From Fidelibacterota bacterium (GTDB lineage Bacteria; Fidelibacterota; BS150m-G59), in the NCBI GenBank assembly GCA_016784265.1, contig JADHUZ010000093.1:1-5915 (forward strand): DNA of 5,915 nucleotides, read 5' to 3'. This document shows positions 1-5,915 of this stretch, one piece after another (position 1 is the stretch's first letter; each line of letters begins with the position of its first letter). A program made the position numbers and the translations under genes. A model generated the notes under the pieces. The model ran no database searches. It was not told the origin of the DNA and worked only from the letters and a program-made list of their open reading frames with translations.

Positions 1-836
1 GAAAAATGAGTTTTCGCTTGTTCAAGAATTTCGTCGAGCGAGAGTCCGTTCAAATCTCGCACAACGCGATTATATGGCAAAATATCCAATTCGTGCTCGC
101 TGAACAGCACATTCAGAAAATGATTGTGAATCGCATCGTCTGTGCAATCTAGGTTTTTTGCGGTTAAACGCCGACAAACTTCCGAAGCCGACTGACTCCG
201 ATGGTGTCCATCTGCGATGTAAAGTGCTGGAATTTTCGCAAATGCATCGGTAATTTCTTGAATTTGCGTTGCATCGTCAATCACCCAAAATTCGTGTCGC
301 ACACCGTCATCGGCGGTAAAATCCGTTTCGGCTGGCATAGATGAAATTTTAGTGAAAATATCATTCACCGTTGCATTTTCGTGAAAAGTCGAAAAAACAG
401 GGCCGACTTGCGCACCGAGATGCAAAATATGATTTGCGCGGTCGTTGACTTTTTCGGGACGCGTGTGCTCGTGTTTTTTAATTTTTCCGCTATCGTATTC
501 TGCGACCGAAGTTAGCGTTGCAAGCCCAGTTTGAGATTTGCCATTCATCGTCAGTCGATACAAATAAAAACACGGTTTTTCATCGCGTATCATTAACCCA
601 TTTTCCCATAATTTTTGCAAATTTTCTTTGCCGCGTTGATAAACTTCCTCGCTGTACGAACTGATATTATCGTCAAATTCGAGTTCCGCTTTGTTCACGC
701 GCAAGAATGAATTCGGATGATTTTTCACGATTTCTCGCGCCTCTTTTGCATTCAAAACATCATACGGCGGCGATGCAACTTCTTTTGCAAATTCTGATTT
801 TGGACGCAAGCCCCGAAATGGTTTTACTTTTGCCAT
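1..836 (-). CDS. DUF1015 (COG4198) family protein, 3' end cut by window edge
   Basis: This leftward gene begins at the ATG complementary to 834-836 and stays open for 278 codons to the window edge, so the C-terminus is missing; the family is usually a little over 400 residues. I recognise it from the N-terminus (MAKVKPFRGLRPK, then ASPPYDVLNAKEAREI) and from two conserved blocks: H122-E-H-T-R-P-E128, followed by KVNDRANHI, and A208-D-G-H-H-R213. The DGHHR block resembles the DGxHR phosphate/nucleotide-binding motif of ParB/sulfiredoxin-fold proteins, some of which are serine kinases. From memory, DUF1015 genes often sit beside serA/serC in Bacteroidetes-type genomes, so a link to serine metabolism is possible, but nothing in this window tests it. 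No signal peptide or membrane segment is visible, so it is probably cytoplasmic. It is divergent from the protease genes. Family assignment is strong; biochemical function is unknown. Confidence 0.9.
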   Translation of the reverse strand, partial: MAKVKPFRGLRPKSEFAKEVASPPYDVLNAKEAREIVKNHPNSFLRVNKAELEFDDNISSYSEEVYQRGKENLQKLWENGLMIRDEKPCFYLYRLTMNGKSQTGLATLTSVAEYDSGKIKKHEHTRPEKVNDRANHILHLGAQVGPVFSTFHENATVNDIFTKISSMPAETDFTADDGVRHEFWVIDDATQIQEITDAFAKIPALYIADGHHRSQSASEVCRRLTAKNLDCTDDAIHNHFLNVLFSEHELDILPYNRVVRDLNGLSLDEILEQAKTHF

Positions 837-841
837 CTGAT

Positions 842-848
842 TCCCTCT
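842..848 (-). promoter_or_regulatory. Shine-Dalgarno site of the DUF1015 gene
   Basis: Read on the minus strand this is AGAGGGA, ending five bases before the ATG at 836-834. It is a good purine-rich ribosome binding site. It supports this ATG as the start, as does the conserved MAKVKPFRGLRP N-terminus. Confidence 0.7.
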
Positions 849-882
849 AAATTCTCTATTTTCCCCACAAATCCGGGGGCAA

Positions 883-908
883 AATTTACAATTTTTTTCG
901 TGTAAATT
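883..908. repeat. Inverted repeat AATTTACA-N10-TGTAAATT in the divergent spacer
   Basis: The left arm AATTTACA (883-890) and right arm TGTAAATT (901-908) are perfect 8-bp inverted copies separated by ten bases. The arms overlap the -10-like and -35-like boxes of the possible leftward promoter. That is where a repressor dimer could bind, or the arms could form a weak AT-rich hairpin. No regulator can be named from the sequence. Chance occurrence in an AT-rich spacer is quite possible. Confidence 0.45.
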
Positions 909-911
909 CAA
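883..911 (-). promoter_or_regulatory. Possible sigma70-like promoter for the DUF1015 gene
   Basis: On the minus strand, TTGAAT (911-906) is followed after exactly 17 bases by TAAATT (888-883). Each box matches four of six consensus positions. A transcript would start near 876, giving a leader of about 40 bases that contains the Shine-Dalgarno site. The region is AT-rich, so boxes of this quality can arise by chance. If the organism uses a Bacteroidetes-type promoter, the consensus used here would not apply. Confidence 0.3.
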
Positions 912-979
912 AGAAAACACCCAATATTTTTATGCGATTTATAGACACAAAATTGCTTAAATTTCAGAAACCAAAAAAC

Positions 980-984
980 AAGGA
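980..984 (+). promoter_or_regulatory. Shine-Dalgarno site that fixes the M16 protease start at 992
   Basis: AAGGA lies seven bases before ATG 992-994, an ideal distance. The in-frame ATG further upstream at 932 has only AT-rich sequence before it and no purine-rich site. It would also add 20 charged, non-hydrophobic residues in front of a signal-like sequence. The 992 start is therefore preferred, and 932-991 is read as untranslated leader. Confidence 0.8.
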
Positions 985-991
985 AAATTTG

Positions 992-1030
992 ATGAAAAAA
1001 ACAGTTTTTACACTAATTGCATTCACCATT
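992..1030 (+). repeat. Direct repeat, copy 1, in the M16 signal sequence
   Basis: This 39-bp segment encodes MKKTVFTLIAFTI and recurs at 1064-1102 at an offset of 72 bp (24 codons), differing at only two bases. One change turns the ATG start into ATA and the other is a silent ACA to ACG change. Similarity extends a few bases upstream (988-991 against 1060-1063, three of four identical). This copy carries the start codon. Confidence 0.9.
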
Positions 1031-3604
1031 GTAGGAACAGCAATAATCACATTAGGCGTTTGGATAAAAAAAACAGTTTTTACGCTAATTGCATTCACCA
1101 TTTTGAGTGCGCAAAATATCGTGCCATTGCCGGAAAATGTGAATACTTTCACGCTCGAAAATGGATTAGAAGTGCTGGCAATTCGCAATTCGTCATCACC
1201 GATGGTCTGTTTGAATATGTCCGTCCGTGTGGGCTCGGCTTATGAAAATTTCGCCACTTCGGGAATGTCGCACATGCTCGAACACCTGCTTTTTAATGGC
1301 ACAACATCGCGGACGCAGGAAGAACTCTACGATGAAACGGATTTTTACGGGATGTATTCCAATGCATTTACGGGCAAGTTTTTCACCGATTATTTTTTGC
1401 TAATGCCAGCCGAATTTTTGCAAAATGGAATGGAAATTCAATCTGATATGCTCTTCAATTCGATTTTGCCGAACGGAAAATTTGATAAGGAACGCGGCAT
1501 CGTCATCGAAGAAATCGGAAAAGACCGTGACCGCGACAGTTACGAAATCTCCAATTTTTTTGATAAAATGAACTTTGGCGAAACCGGTGTCGGCTTGCCA
1601 ACGCTTGGCACACGCTCGACTATCGAACATCTCAATCGTGATGATGTTTGGGGCTTTTACAAATCGCATTATGTTCCAAATAATATGCTTCTCACAGTAA
1701 TTGGTCATTTTGATGCAAACACATTGAAAACCGATTTGACAAAATTTTATGGCGAAATTCCACCACAACCGATTGAAAAATATGAGCCATCAGAACATCA
1801 AATTACCGATGGCGAAATTCACCAAATCAAAGGAAAAGCGGAGCAAATTCAAGCACAAATTGTGTTTGATGCACCAACTTATTACGACAAAAATCGGTTT
1901 GCATTTGAAATTATGCTTGATTTTTTGAACGAGGAAATCGGCGAATTGGCGAGCGCAAATTTTACTTCGTATCCGGATTTAGGACGGCTGGAAATCAATT
2001 TCACGGTCGAATCGGAAAAACCATTCAATGAAGAAATTGAAGAAGTTTTGGATGCGATTCAAAATTTTGATGCAACGATGGAAGCACAAATTACTGATGA
2101 AAAACTAGCGCTTTTGGCAAAGCAAATGCAGGTCGAAGATACTGCACTTCTTGATCAATTACATTATTATCCGATGATGAAGGCGTTCGATTTGGCACTC
2201 GGCGGTGCAAATGCGACTGTTGGAAAATTGCAATTTTTTGAACAAATGACAGCAAGTGAAATTACTCAAAATGTGCAAGGATTTTCGAAAAATGCAAAAC
2301 AATTTAATGTGGTTTTTTCAGCCGCAGAAAACGCAGAAGAAAACACCACATCCTCCGCGATGAAACACGAAAAATCTGTACTTCCATCATCGGGTGCGAC
2401 TTTGGTTACTGCAACAAGTGGCGGTTCGGAAATGTTTGGAGTGCACATTTTAATCAAAAACAGAAACGCACTCGAGAAAAATCTCACGGGCGGAGCAGAA
2501 ATTTTGCACTCTCTTTTGGAGACAAGCACAACAAATTCCACAGAAGACGAACTCGCCGAAAAACTTGCTTCGATTGGTGCAAAAATCAAAACGAAGGATT
2601 TGGGATTTATTCCGTATGACAATTATTACAACTCACCAGAATTTGGCTATGTGCGTTTTGAATGCTTGGAATCCGATGCCGAATTTGGCATAAATTTACT
2701 TGCAGAAATGTTGAATAACACAATACTCACCGAAGAAAAAGTGGAAAATGCAATTCAATCTGCACAAATGCGAATCGGAATGCAAAAAAGCACCGCAAAA
2801 GAAACGGCTTCGGATGAATTTTGGAAATTGCTTTTGGGAGAAAACACGACTAAAACCGCACGAGTCAGTGGCACGATGCAATCCATTTCGCAAATCAATT
2901 TGGAAAATCTCAGCGAACTCCACAACCGCTATTTTTCGCCAGAAAATTATATCATTTCGATTTCTTCTAGCATTCCGCACGAAAAACTTGCCGAGATTTT
3001 TAATTCAATTTGGGCGGAATCCGGCAAACCGACGGAACGCATCAAAACCGAAATTTCGATAAATCACGAATTTCAGGAAAAAAACATAGATTTGGGCAAA
3101 GAACAGGTGCAAATTCGCATCGGTTACACATTTGAAATTGATGAAGATGACAAGCCAACATTTTCTTTGATGACAGATTTGCTGTCGTATCGAATGGCAT
3201 TTGATTTGCGTGAAAAACAAGGGCTTGCTTACTCGCTGGGAATGTTTGAAGGTTATGAAAATGACACAGCATATTTGGTTTCTTCGATGGGCACAGGCAG
3301 AGAAAATTTGGATATCGCCATTGACGGAATGAAGTCCTATTTTTCACCGAAGCGACTAAAAAAATTGACGCAACACGAAATTGAAAAAGAGATAAATTCC
3401 GGAAAAGGGCACTATATGATGCGAAATTTGACGCGCATCGGACAGGCGTTTTATCTCGGATATTACGAATTTTACAGCGGCGATTTTGAGAAAGCACTAA
3501 AACGAAATTCGATGTATGATGGCTTAACCGTCAAAGACATTCAGCGGGTTGCGAAAAAATATCTCAATTTGCCGGAAAATCATACGATTGTAATTGTGAA
3601 ATAA
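992..3604 (+). CDS. Exported two-repeat M16 (pitrilysin-type) zinc metalloprotease
   Basis: The 870-residue product is a full-length two-half M16 protease that likely degrades peptides in the periplasm or at the cell surface. The inverted zinc motif is H94-M-L-E-H98 (followed by LLFNGT), with the third ligand at E174 in IEEIGKD, 76 residues after H98 as usual for the family. The first M16 core spans about 48-200 and its C-terminal partner domain about 215-395. A second core at about 470-630 lacks HxxEH, as expected for the inactive half. The last domain, about 635-850, holds the substrate-binding R740-EKQGLA-Y747 motif. The N-terminus is odd: MKKTVFTLIAFTI is followed by 11 hydrophobic residues and then a second copy (IKKTVFTLIAFTI) ending in a plausible signal peptidase I site, LSA40|Q41. 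It is the first gene of a probable operon with the M1-like peptidase, 45 bp downstream. PqqL-like proteases are the nearest broad class; I assign no symbol. Confidence 0.92.
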   Translation: MKKTVFTLIAFTIVGTAIITLGVWIKKTVFTLIAFTILSAQNIVPLPENVNTFTLENGLEVLAIRNSSSPMVCLNMSVRVGSAYENFATSGMSHMLEHLLFNGTTSRTQEELYDETDFYGMYSNAFTGKFFTDYFLLMPAEFLQNGMEIQSDMLFNSILPNGKFDKERGIVIEEIGKDRDRDSYEISNFFDKMNFGETGVGLPTLGTRSTIEHLNRDDVWGFYKSHYVPNNMLLTVIGHFDANTLKTDLTKFYGEIPPQPIEKYEPSEHQITDGEIHQIKGKAEQIQAQIVFDAPTYYDKNRFAFEIMLDFLNEEIGELASANFTSYPDLGRLEINFTVESEKPFNEEIEEVLDAIQNFDATMEAQITDEKLALLAKQMQVEDTALLDQLHYYPMMKAFDLALGGANATVGKLQFFEQMTASEITQNVQGFSKNAKQFNVVFSAAENAEENTTSSAMKHEKSVLPSSGATLVTATSGGSEMFGVHILIKNRNALEKNLTGGAEILHSLLETSTTNSTEDELAEKLASIGAKIKTKDLGFIPYDNYYNSPEFGYVRFECLESDAEFGINLLAEMLNNTILTEEKVENAIQSAQMRIGMQKSTAKETASDEFWKLLLGENTTKTARVSGTMQSISQINLENLSELHNRYFSPENYIISISSSIPHEKLAEIFNSIWAESGKPTERIKTEISINHEFQEKNIDLGKEQVQIRIGYTFEIDEDDKPTFSLMTDLLSYRMAFDLREKQGLAYSLGMFEGYENDTAYLVSSMGTGRENLDIAIDGMKSYFSPKRLKKLTQHEIEKEINSGKGHYMMRNLTRIGQAFYLGYYEFYSGDFEKALKRNSMYDGLTVKDIQRVAKKYLNLPENHTIVIVK
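1064..1102 (+). repeat. Direct repeat, copy 2, in the M16 signal sequence
   Basis: This second copy encodes IKKTVFTLIAFTI and leads directly into LSA|QN, a normal-looking signal peptidase I site. It looks like the original signal peptide start, with its ATG now ATA. The 33 bp between the copies (1031-1063, encoding VGTAIITLGVW) matches neither the sequence after copy 2 nor the sequence before copy 1. A simple tandem duplication therefore does not fully explain the arrangement. Confidence 0.9.
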
Positions 3605-3610
3605 AAGTTT

Positions 3611-3646
3611 GAACCGCTGAGAACACATAGAAAGAACAGAGGAAAA
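3611..3646 (+). repeat. Purine-rich GAAC-phased intergenic repeat containing the next gene's ribosome site
   Basis: The short spacer between the two protease genes reads as three degenerate units, each beginning GAAC: GAACCGCTGA (3611-3620), GAACACATAGAAA (3621-3633) and GAACAGAGGAAAA (3634-3646). From memory, this resembles the ACCGCAGAGAACACAGAG-type short repeats scattered between genes in many environmental bacterial genomes. The last unit contains AGAGGAA (3638-3644), which serves as the Shine-Dalgarno site for the ATG at 3650. No terminator-like hairpin is present, so transcription probably continues into the M1-like gene. Confidence 0.5.
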
Positions 3647-3649
3647 ACC

Positions 3650-5638
3650 ATGAAAAAAATCTATTTTGCGCTACTATTCAGCATCTTGTTCGCCGAAACA
3701 GAAATTACGAATCATAATTTAGAGATTCATCTAAATCCACAAACACACGAAATCGTCGCCACAGACGAAATGACGATTTCCAGTGATGGAATGGCAGAAT
3801 TTTTCCTATCCAAAAAATTGACGATAGCAAAAGTGGAAATCAACGGAAAATCGGCACGCGTTTCGGAAATGAATTTTTTTGATGAACCAGACTGGGTGCA
3901 GAAAAAATTCAAAAAATATCGTGTTCGCCCACCGCTTTATCGTCGAGTTTTTGGCAAAAAATCAACAAAAAATACTGTGAAAATTCAATATTCTGGCGTG
4001 CTGTTTCAAGACACAGAAAACTCGTCATTTTCGCGGGAAAAAGTGGCAATGGAGATTGACGCAACGATTTCTGAAGAAGGCATTTTTCTTTCACCAAGTG
4101 CAGGATTTTATCCGCTTGCCGATGAGGAATTTACAGCCTTTCTCACAGAAATTTACTTGCCATCTGGCTGGGATGCCGTCAGCGAAGGAAAACTCACTCT
4201 ATCCGAAAAAGACGAAAACGGCTCAAAAATCGGATACAAAACCGAATATCCGCTCGATGCGATTCATATCACCGCCGCACAATGGATTGTGGAAAAACAA
4301 ACTGTGGGTGATGTCGAATTTTTCGCTTATTTTTTCCCGGAAGATTCGAGTTTGATTGAGCAATATCTCGGTGCGAGCATCGGTTATGTGCAATCGTATT
4401 CGGAGATGCTTTCGCCGTATCCGTATTCCAAATTTGCTGTGGTAGAAAATTTCTTCCCAACGGGTTATGGAATGCCATCCTACACGGTTTTGGGCCGCTC
4501 GGTGATTCGTCTGCCGTTCATCGTGTTCACATCGCTTGGGCACGAAGTTTTGCATAATTGGTGGGGCAATTCTGTGTTTGTCGGCAGTGGTGGAAATTGG
4601 TGCGAAGGGCTGACATCATATCAAGCAGATTATTTTTATAAATTGCAAAAAAGTGAGTCAGCGGCGAAGCAATATCGTAAAGATTTGCTCAAAGATTATG
4701 CTGTCTATGCGACTGGTGGAAACGATTTTGCACCGTCTGAATTTACGAGCCGTTCGGATATGTCAACTCGCGCAATTGGTTATGGCAAAGTGGCAATGAT
4801 TTTTTATATGATGGAACAACATCTCGGTGCGGAAAAATTCAATCAAGCATTGCGACAAACGATAGAAAAAATGCAATGGAAAAATGCAAGTTACAACGAT
4901 TTTTTCGCTGAATTTGAATCGGTCAGCGGTGAGGATTTTTCTGAATTTTTGCAAAAATGGGTAAATGAAGCAGGCAATCCAAAACTCGAACTCACAGAAG
5001 AAAACGGTGATTTTTTTGTTGTTCAGTCTGGTGCAATCAAACCGATGTGGATTCCAGTTTTTTCGACAAATGAAAACAGCGAGACGACGGAAAAAATTGT
5101 TTTTTCCAACACAGAAAAAACTGCATTGGATATCGAAAAAAGTGGACTTTCTCGGTTGGCAATTGACCCAAATTTTTCTGTGATGCGGACACTCGACGAA
5201 AGCGAAATTGACCCAACTTTGCGAAACATTTTGAATCAAAAATCGTTTTCGTTTGTTGTTCCATCGCTTTCGGAAGATTGGAAAAATTTGGCAAAATCGT
5301 TTGCATCATCTGTCAATAGTGATGCAGAATTTGAGACGGTTTTGGATGATAATTTAGCAAATTTCGGTGCAAAAATTTATCTCGGCGTTTTGCCGAAAAA
5401 TCAAAAAATCGATGCTTGTGAAATCATAACAGAAAACAACGGACTTGTTTGGGCTTTTCGGCAAGACACCGATGCGCCGGGTTTGGTTGTTTATTCAGAA
5501 AATATCGAGCAACTTTCGCCACTCGTTCGCAAATTGCCCCATTACGGAAAATACGGCTATTTGATTTTTGAGAATGGTAAAAACATCGCAAAAGGAAATC
5601 ACGAAGTTACGGATTCACCACTTATTTGGAGGAATTAA
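3650..5638 (+). CDS. Exported M1-like gluzincin metallopeptidase with noncanonical exopeptidase motif
   Basis: The 662-residue product begins with a short signal peptide (MKKIYFALLFSILFA, likely cut before E16). A beta-rich N-terminal domain of about 220 residues precedes the catalytic domain (about 240-435). Zinc ligands are H298 and H302 in H298-E-V-L-H302-NWWGN, plus E319 in NWCEGLTSY; E299 is the general base and Y378 (AIGYGKVAM) the likely transition-state tyrosine. The usual GAMEN aminopeptidase motif is replaced by G272-YGMPSY278, so the glutamate that binds the substrate N-terminus is missing. Only 16 residues separate H302 from E319, against 18 in typical M1 enzymes. The C-terminal part contains a conserved-looking IDPNFSVMRTL segment and LPHYGKYGYL (629-638), features I associate with a distinct M1-like subfamily. 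The start is supported by AGAGGAA five bases upstream. It is probably active as a peptidase, but true aminopeptidase activity is doubtful. It is probably cotranscribed with the M16 gene. Confidence 0.9.
   Translation: MKKIYFALLFSILFAETEITNHNLEIHLNPQTHEIVATDEMTISSDGMAEFFLSKKLTIAKVEINGKSARVSEMNFFDEPDWVQKKFKKYRVRPPLYRRVFGKKSTKNTVKIQYSGVLFQDTENSSFSREKVAMEIDATISEEGIFLSPSAGFYPLADEEFTAFLTEIYLPSGWDAVSEGKLTLSEKDENGSKIGYKTEYPLDAIHITAAQWIVEKQTVGDVEFFAYFFPEDSSLIEQYLGASIGYVQSYSEMLSPYPYSKFAVVENFFPTGYGMPSYTVLGRSVIRLPFIVFTSLGHEVLHNWWGNSVFVGSGGNWCEGLTSYQADYFYKLQKSESAAKQYRKDLLKDYAVYATGGNDFAPSEFTSRSDMSTRAIGYGKVAMIFYMMEQHLGAEKFNQALRQTIEKMQWKNASYNDFFAEFESVSGEDFSEFLQKWVNEAGNPKLELTEENGDFFVVQSGAIKPMWIPVFSTNENSETTEKIVFSNTEKTALDIEKSGLSRLAIDPNFSVMRTLDESEIDPTLRNILNQKSFSFVVPSLSEDWKNLAKSFASSVNSDAEFETVLDDNLANFGAKIYLGVLPKNQKIDACEIITENNGLVWAFRQDTDAPGLVVYSENIEQLSPLVRKLPHYGKYGYLIFENGKNIAKGNHEVTDSPLIWRN
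5628..5633 (+). promoter_or_regulatory. Shine-Dalgarno site of the DUF3795 gene, inside the M1-like gene
   Basis: GGAGGA lies four bases before ATG 5638-5640 and within the last codons of the M1-like gene. The junction is TAATG: the stop TAA (5636-5638) and the start ATG share one A. Terminating ribosomes could re-initiate here, so translation of the two genes is probably coupled. Confidence 0.8.
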
Positions 5639-5915
5639 TGTCTAATTTACTGAAACACATCGCCTATTGCGGATTGTATTGTGGGCTTTGCTCTGCGCGA
5701 AATCGTATTTCAAAGCAAGCATCGGATTTGCACAAGACGATGAAAAACGAAGGTTATGAATTTTGGGCGACGGAAGTTCCAAATTTCAACGAATTTTGGA
5801 AGTTTTTATCGAGCAGTTGTAATCCCGATAACTGCTGTCCGGGTTGTCGAGATGGTGGCGGACCTCCATTTTGTGGCATCAGAAAATGCGCCCAAAACCG
5901 CGATATCGAAATTTG
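5638..5915 (+). CDS. DUF3795 family cysteine-rich protein, 3' end cut by window edge
   Basis: Ninety-two codons are visible before the window ends. The N-terminus contains Y10-C11-GLY-C15-GL-C18, and a second cluster follows: C61, C66, C67, C70, C79 and C84 (in part CCPGCRDGGGPPFCGIRKC). The CGLYCGLC opening and the CPGC...GPPFC.IRKC block match the DUF3795 family, whose cysteines probably bind zinc or another metal. The middle (EGYEFWATEVPNFNEFWKFL) is aromatic-rich and also typical. No signal peptide is seen, so it is probably cytoplasmic, unlike the two proteases before it. Its function is unknown. The one-base overlap and strong internal ribosome site place it in the same operon as the M1-like gene. 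Family assignment is good; the remaining C-terminal part cannot be judged. Confidence 0.85.
   Translation, partial: MSNLLKHIAYCGLYCGLCSARNRISKQASDLHKTMKNEGYEFWATEVPNFNEFWKFLSSSCNPDNCCPGCRDGGGPPFCGIRKCAQNRDIEI

Noticed and set aside
859..884. Hairpin TTTT-CCCC / GGGG-C-AAAA in the divergent spacer as a terminator or riboswitch element.
   Set aside because: The stem is short and interrupted. It overlaps the predicted leftward transcription start, and no U-tract follows directly on either strand with a gene ending nearby.
932..991. Upstream in-frame ATG at 932 as the M16 protease start, adding 20 residues.
   Set aside because: It has no Shine-Dalgarno site and would put a charged, non-hydrophobic stretch before the signal sequence. 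ATG 992 has AAGGA at an ideal distance.
1053..1066. ATA at 1064-1066, preceded by a weak TAGG, as an alternative start giving a normal single signal peptide.
   Set aside because: ATA is a very rare start codon and the upstream site is weak, whereas ATG 992 has all standard signals. It remains a minor possibility.
995..1073. Runs of seven and eight A's in the two repeat copies as a phase-variation switch.
   Set aside because: The tracts are short and A-runs of this kind occur throughout this AT-rich sequence. Both copies are in frame and nothing else supports switching.
3042..3497. A 151-codon antisense open frame within the M16 gene, and similar long antisense frames elsewhere.
   Set aside because: These are opposite a clearly conserved protease, have no ribosome site I can see, and their translations resemble no family. 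They are by-products of the codon use of the real genes.
3605..3649. A terminator between the M16 and M1-like genes.
   Set aside because: The 45-bp spacer is purine-rich with no stable inverted repeat or T-tract, so read-through is the simpler view.
1..5915. Defence system, mobile element, CRISPR array, tRNA or rRNA.
   Set aside because: Almost all of the window is explained by four recognisable protein families, and no repeats, transposase, integrase or RNA-gene signatures were found in the rest.

Overview
The window looks like an ordinary chromosomal segment of a low-G+C bacterium (about 40% G+C, judged by eye from a few lines). It holds four protein-coding genes, two of them cut by the window edges. 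There is no RNA gene, insertion sequence, CRISPR array or phage gene. Two consecutive genes encode proteins with export signals, and one of these is a large pitrilysin-type zinc protease. That, together with the DUF1015 and DUF3795 families, suggests a Gram-negative, possibly anaerobic lineage, perhaps near the Fibrobacterota/Bacteroidota/Chlorobi assemblage. The taxonomic guess is weak.

Layout: 1-836 (minus strand) is the N-terminal two thirds of a DUF1015-family protein that runs off the left edge. 837-991 is a divergent intergenic region. It carries a Shine-Dalgarno site and a possible sigma70-like promoter for the DUF1015 gene, an 8-bp-arm inverted repeat overlapping that promoter, and a good Shine-Dalgarno site for the rightward genes. 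992-3604 (plus) is a two-repeat M16 zinc metalloprotease. Its signal-sequence coding region holds a near-perfect 39-bp direct duplication. 3605-3649 is a 45-bp purine-rich spacer with a GAAC-phased repeat. 3650-5638 (plus) is an exported M1-like gluzincin metallopeptidase with an altered exopeptidase motif. 5638-5915 (plus) is the start of a cysteine-rich DUF3795 protein, overlapping the M1 stop codon by one base and running off the right edge.

The three plus-strand genes probably form one operon: gaps are 45 bp and -1 bp, each gene has a clear Shine-Dalgarno site, and no terminator lies between them. The two proteases probably act outside the cytoplasm, one on larger or unfolded peptides (M16) and one on peptides (M1-like), so a joint role in extracytoplasmic peptide breakdown or processing is a reasonable inference. 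The DUF3795 protein has no visible export signal, so its place in the operon is unexplained. I see no convincing new multi-gene system. The most unusual local feature is the duplicated signal segment of the M16 protease.
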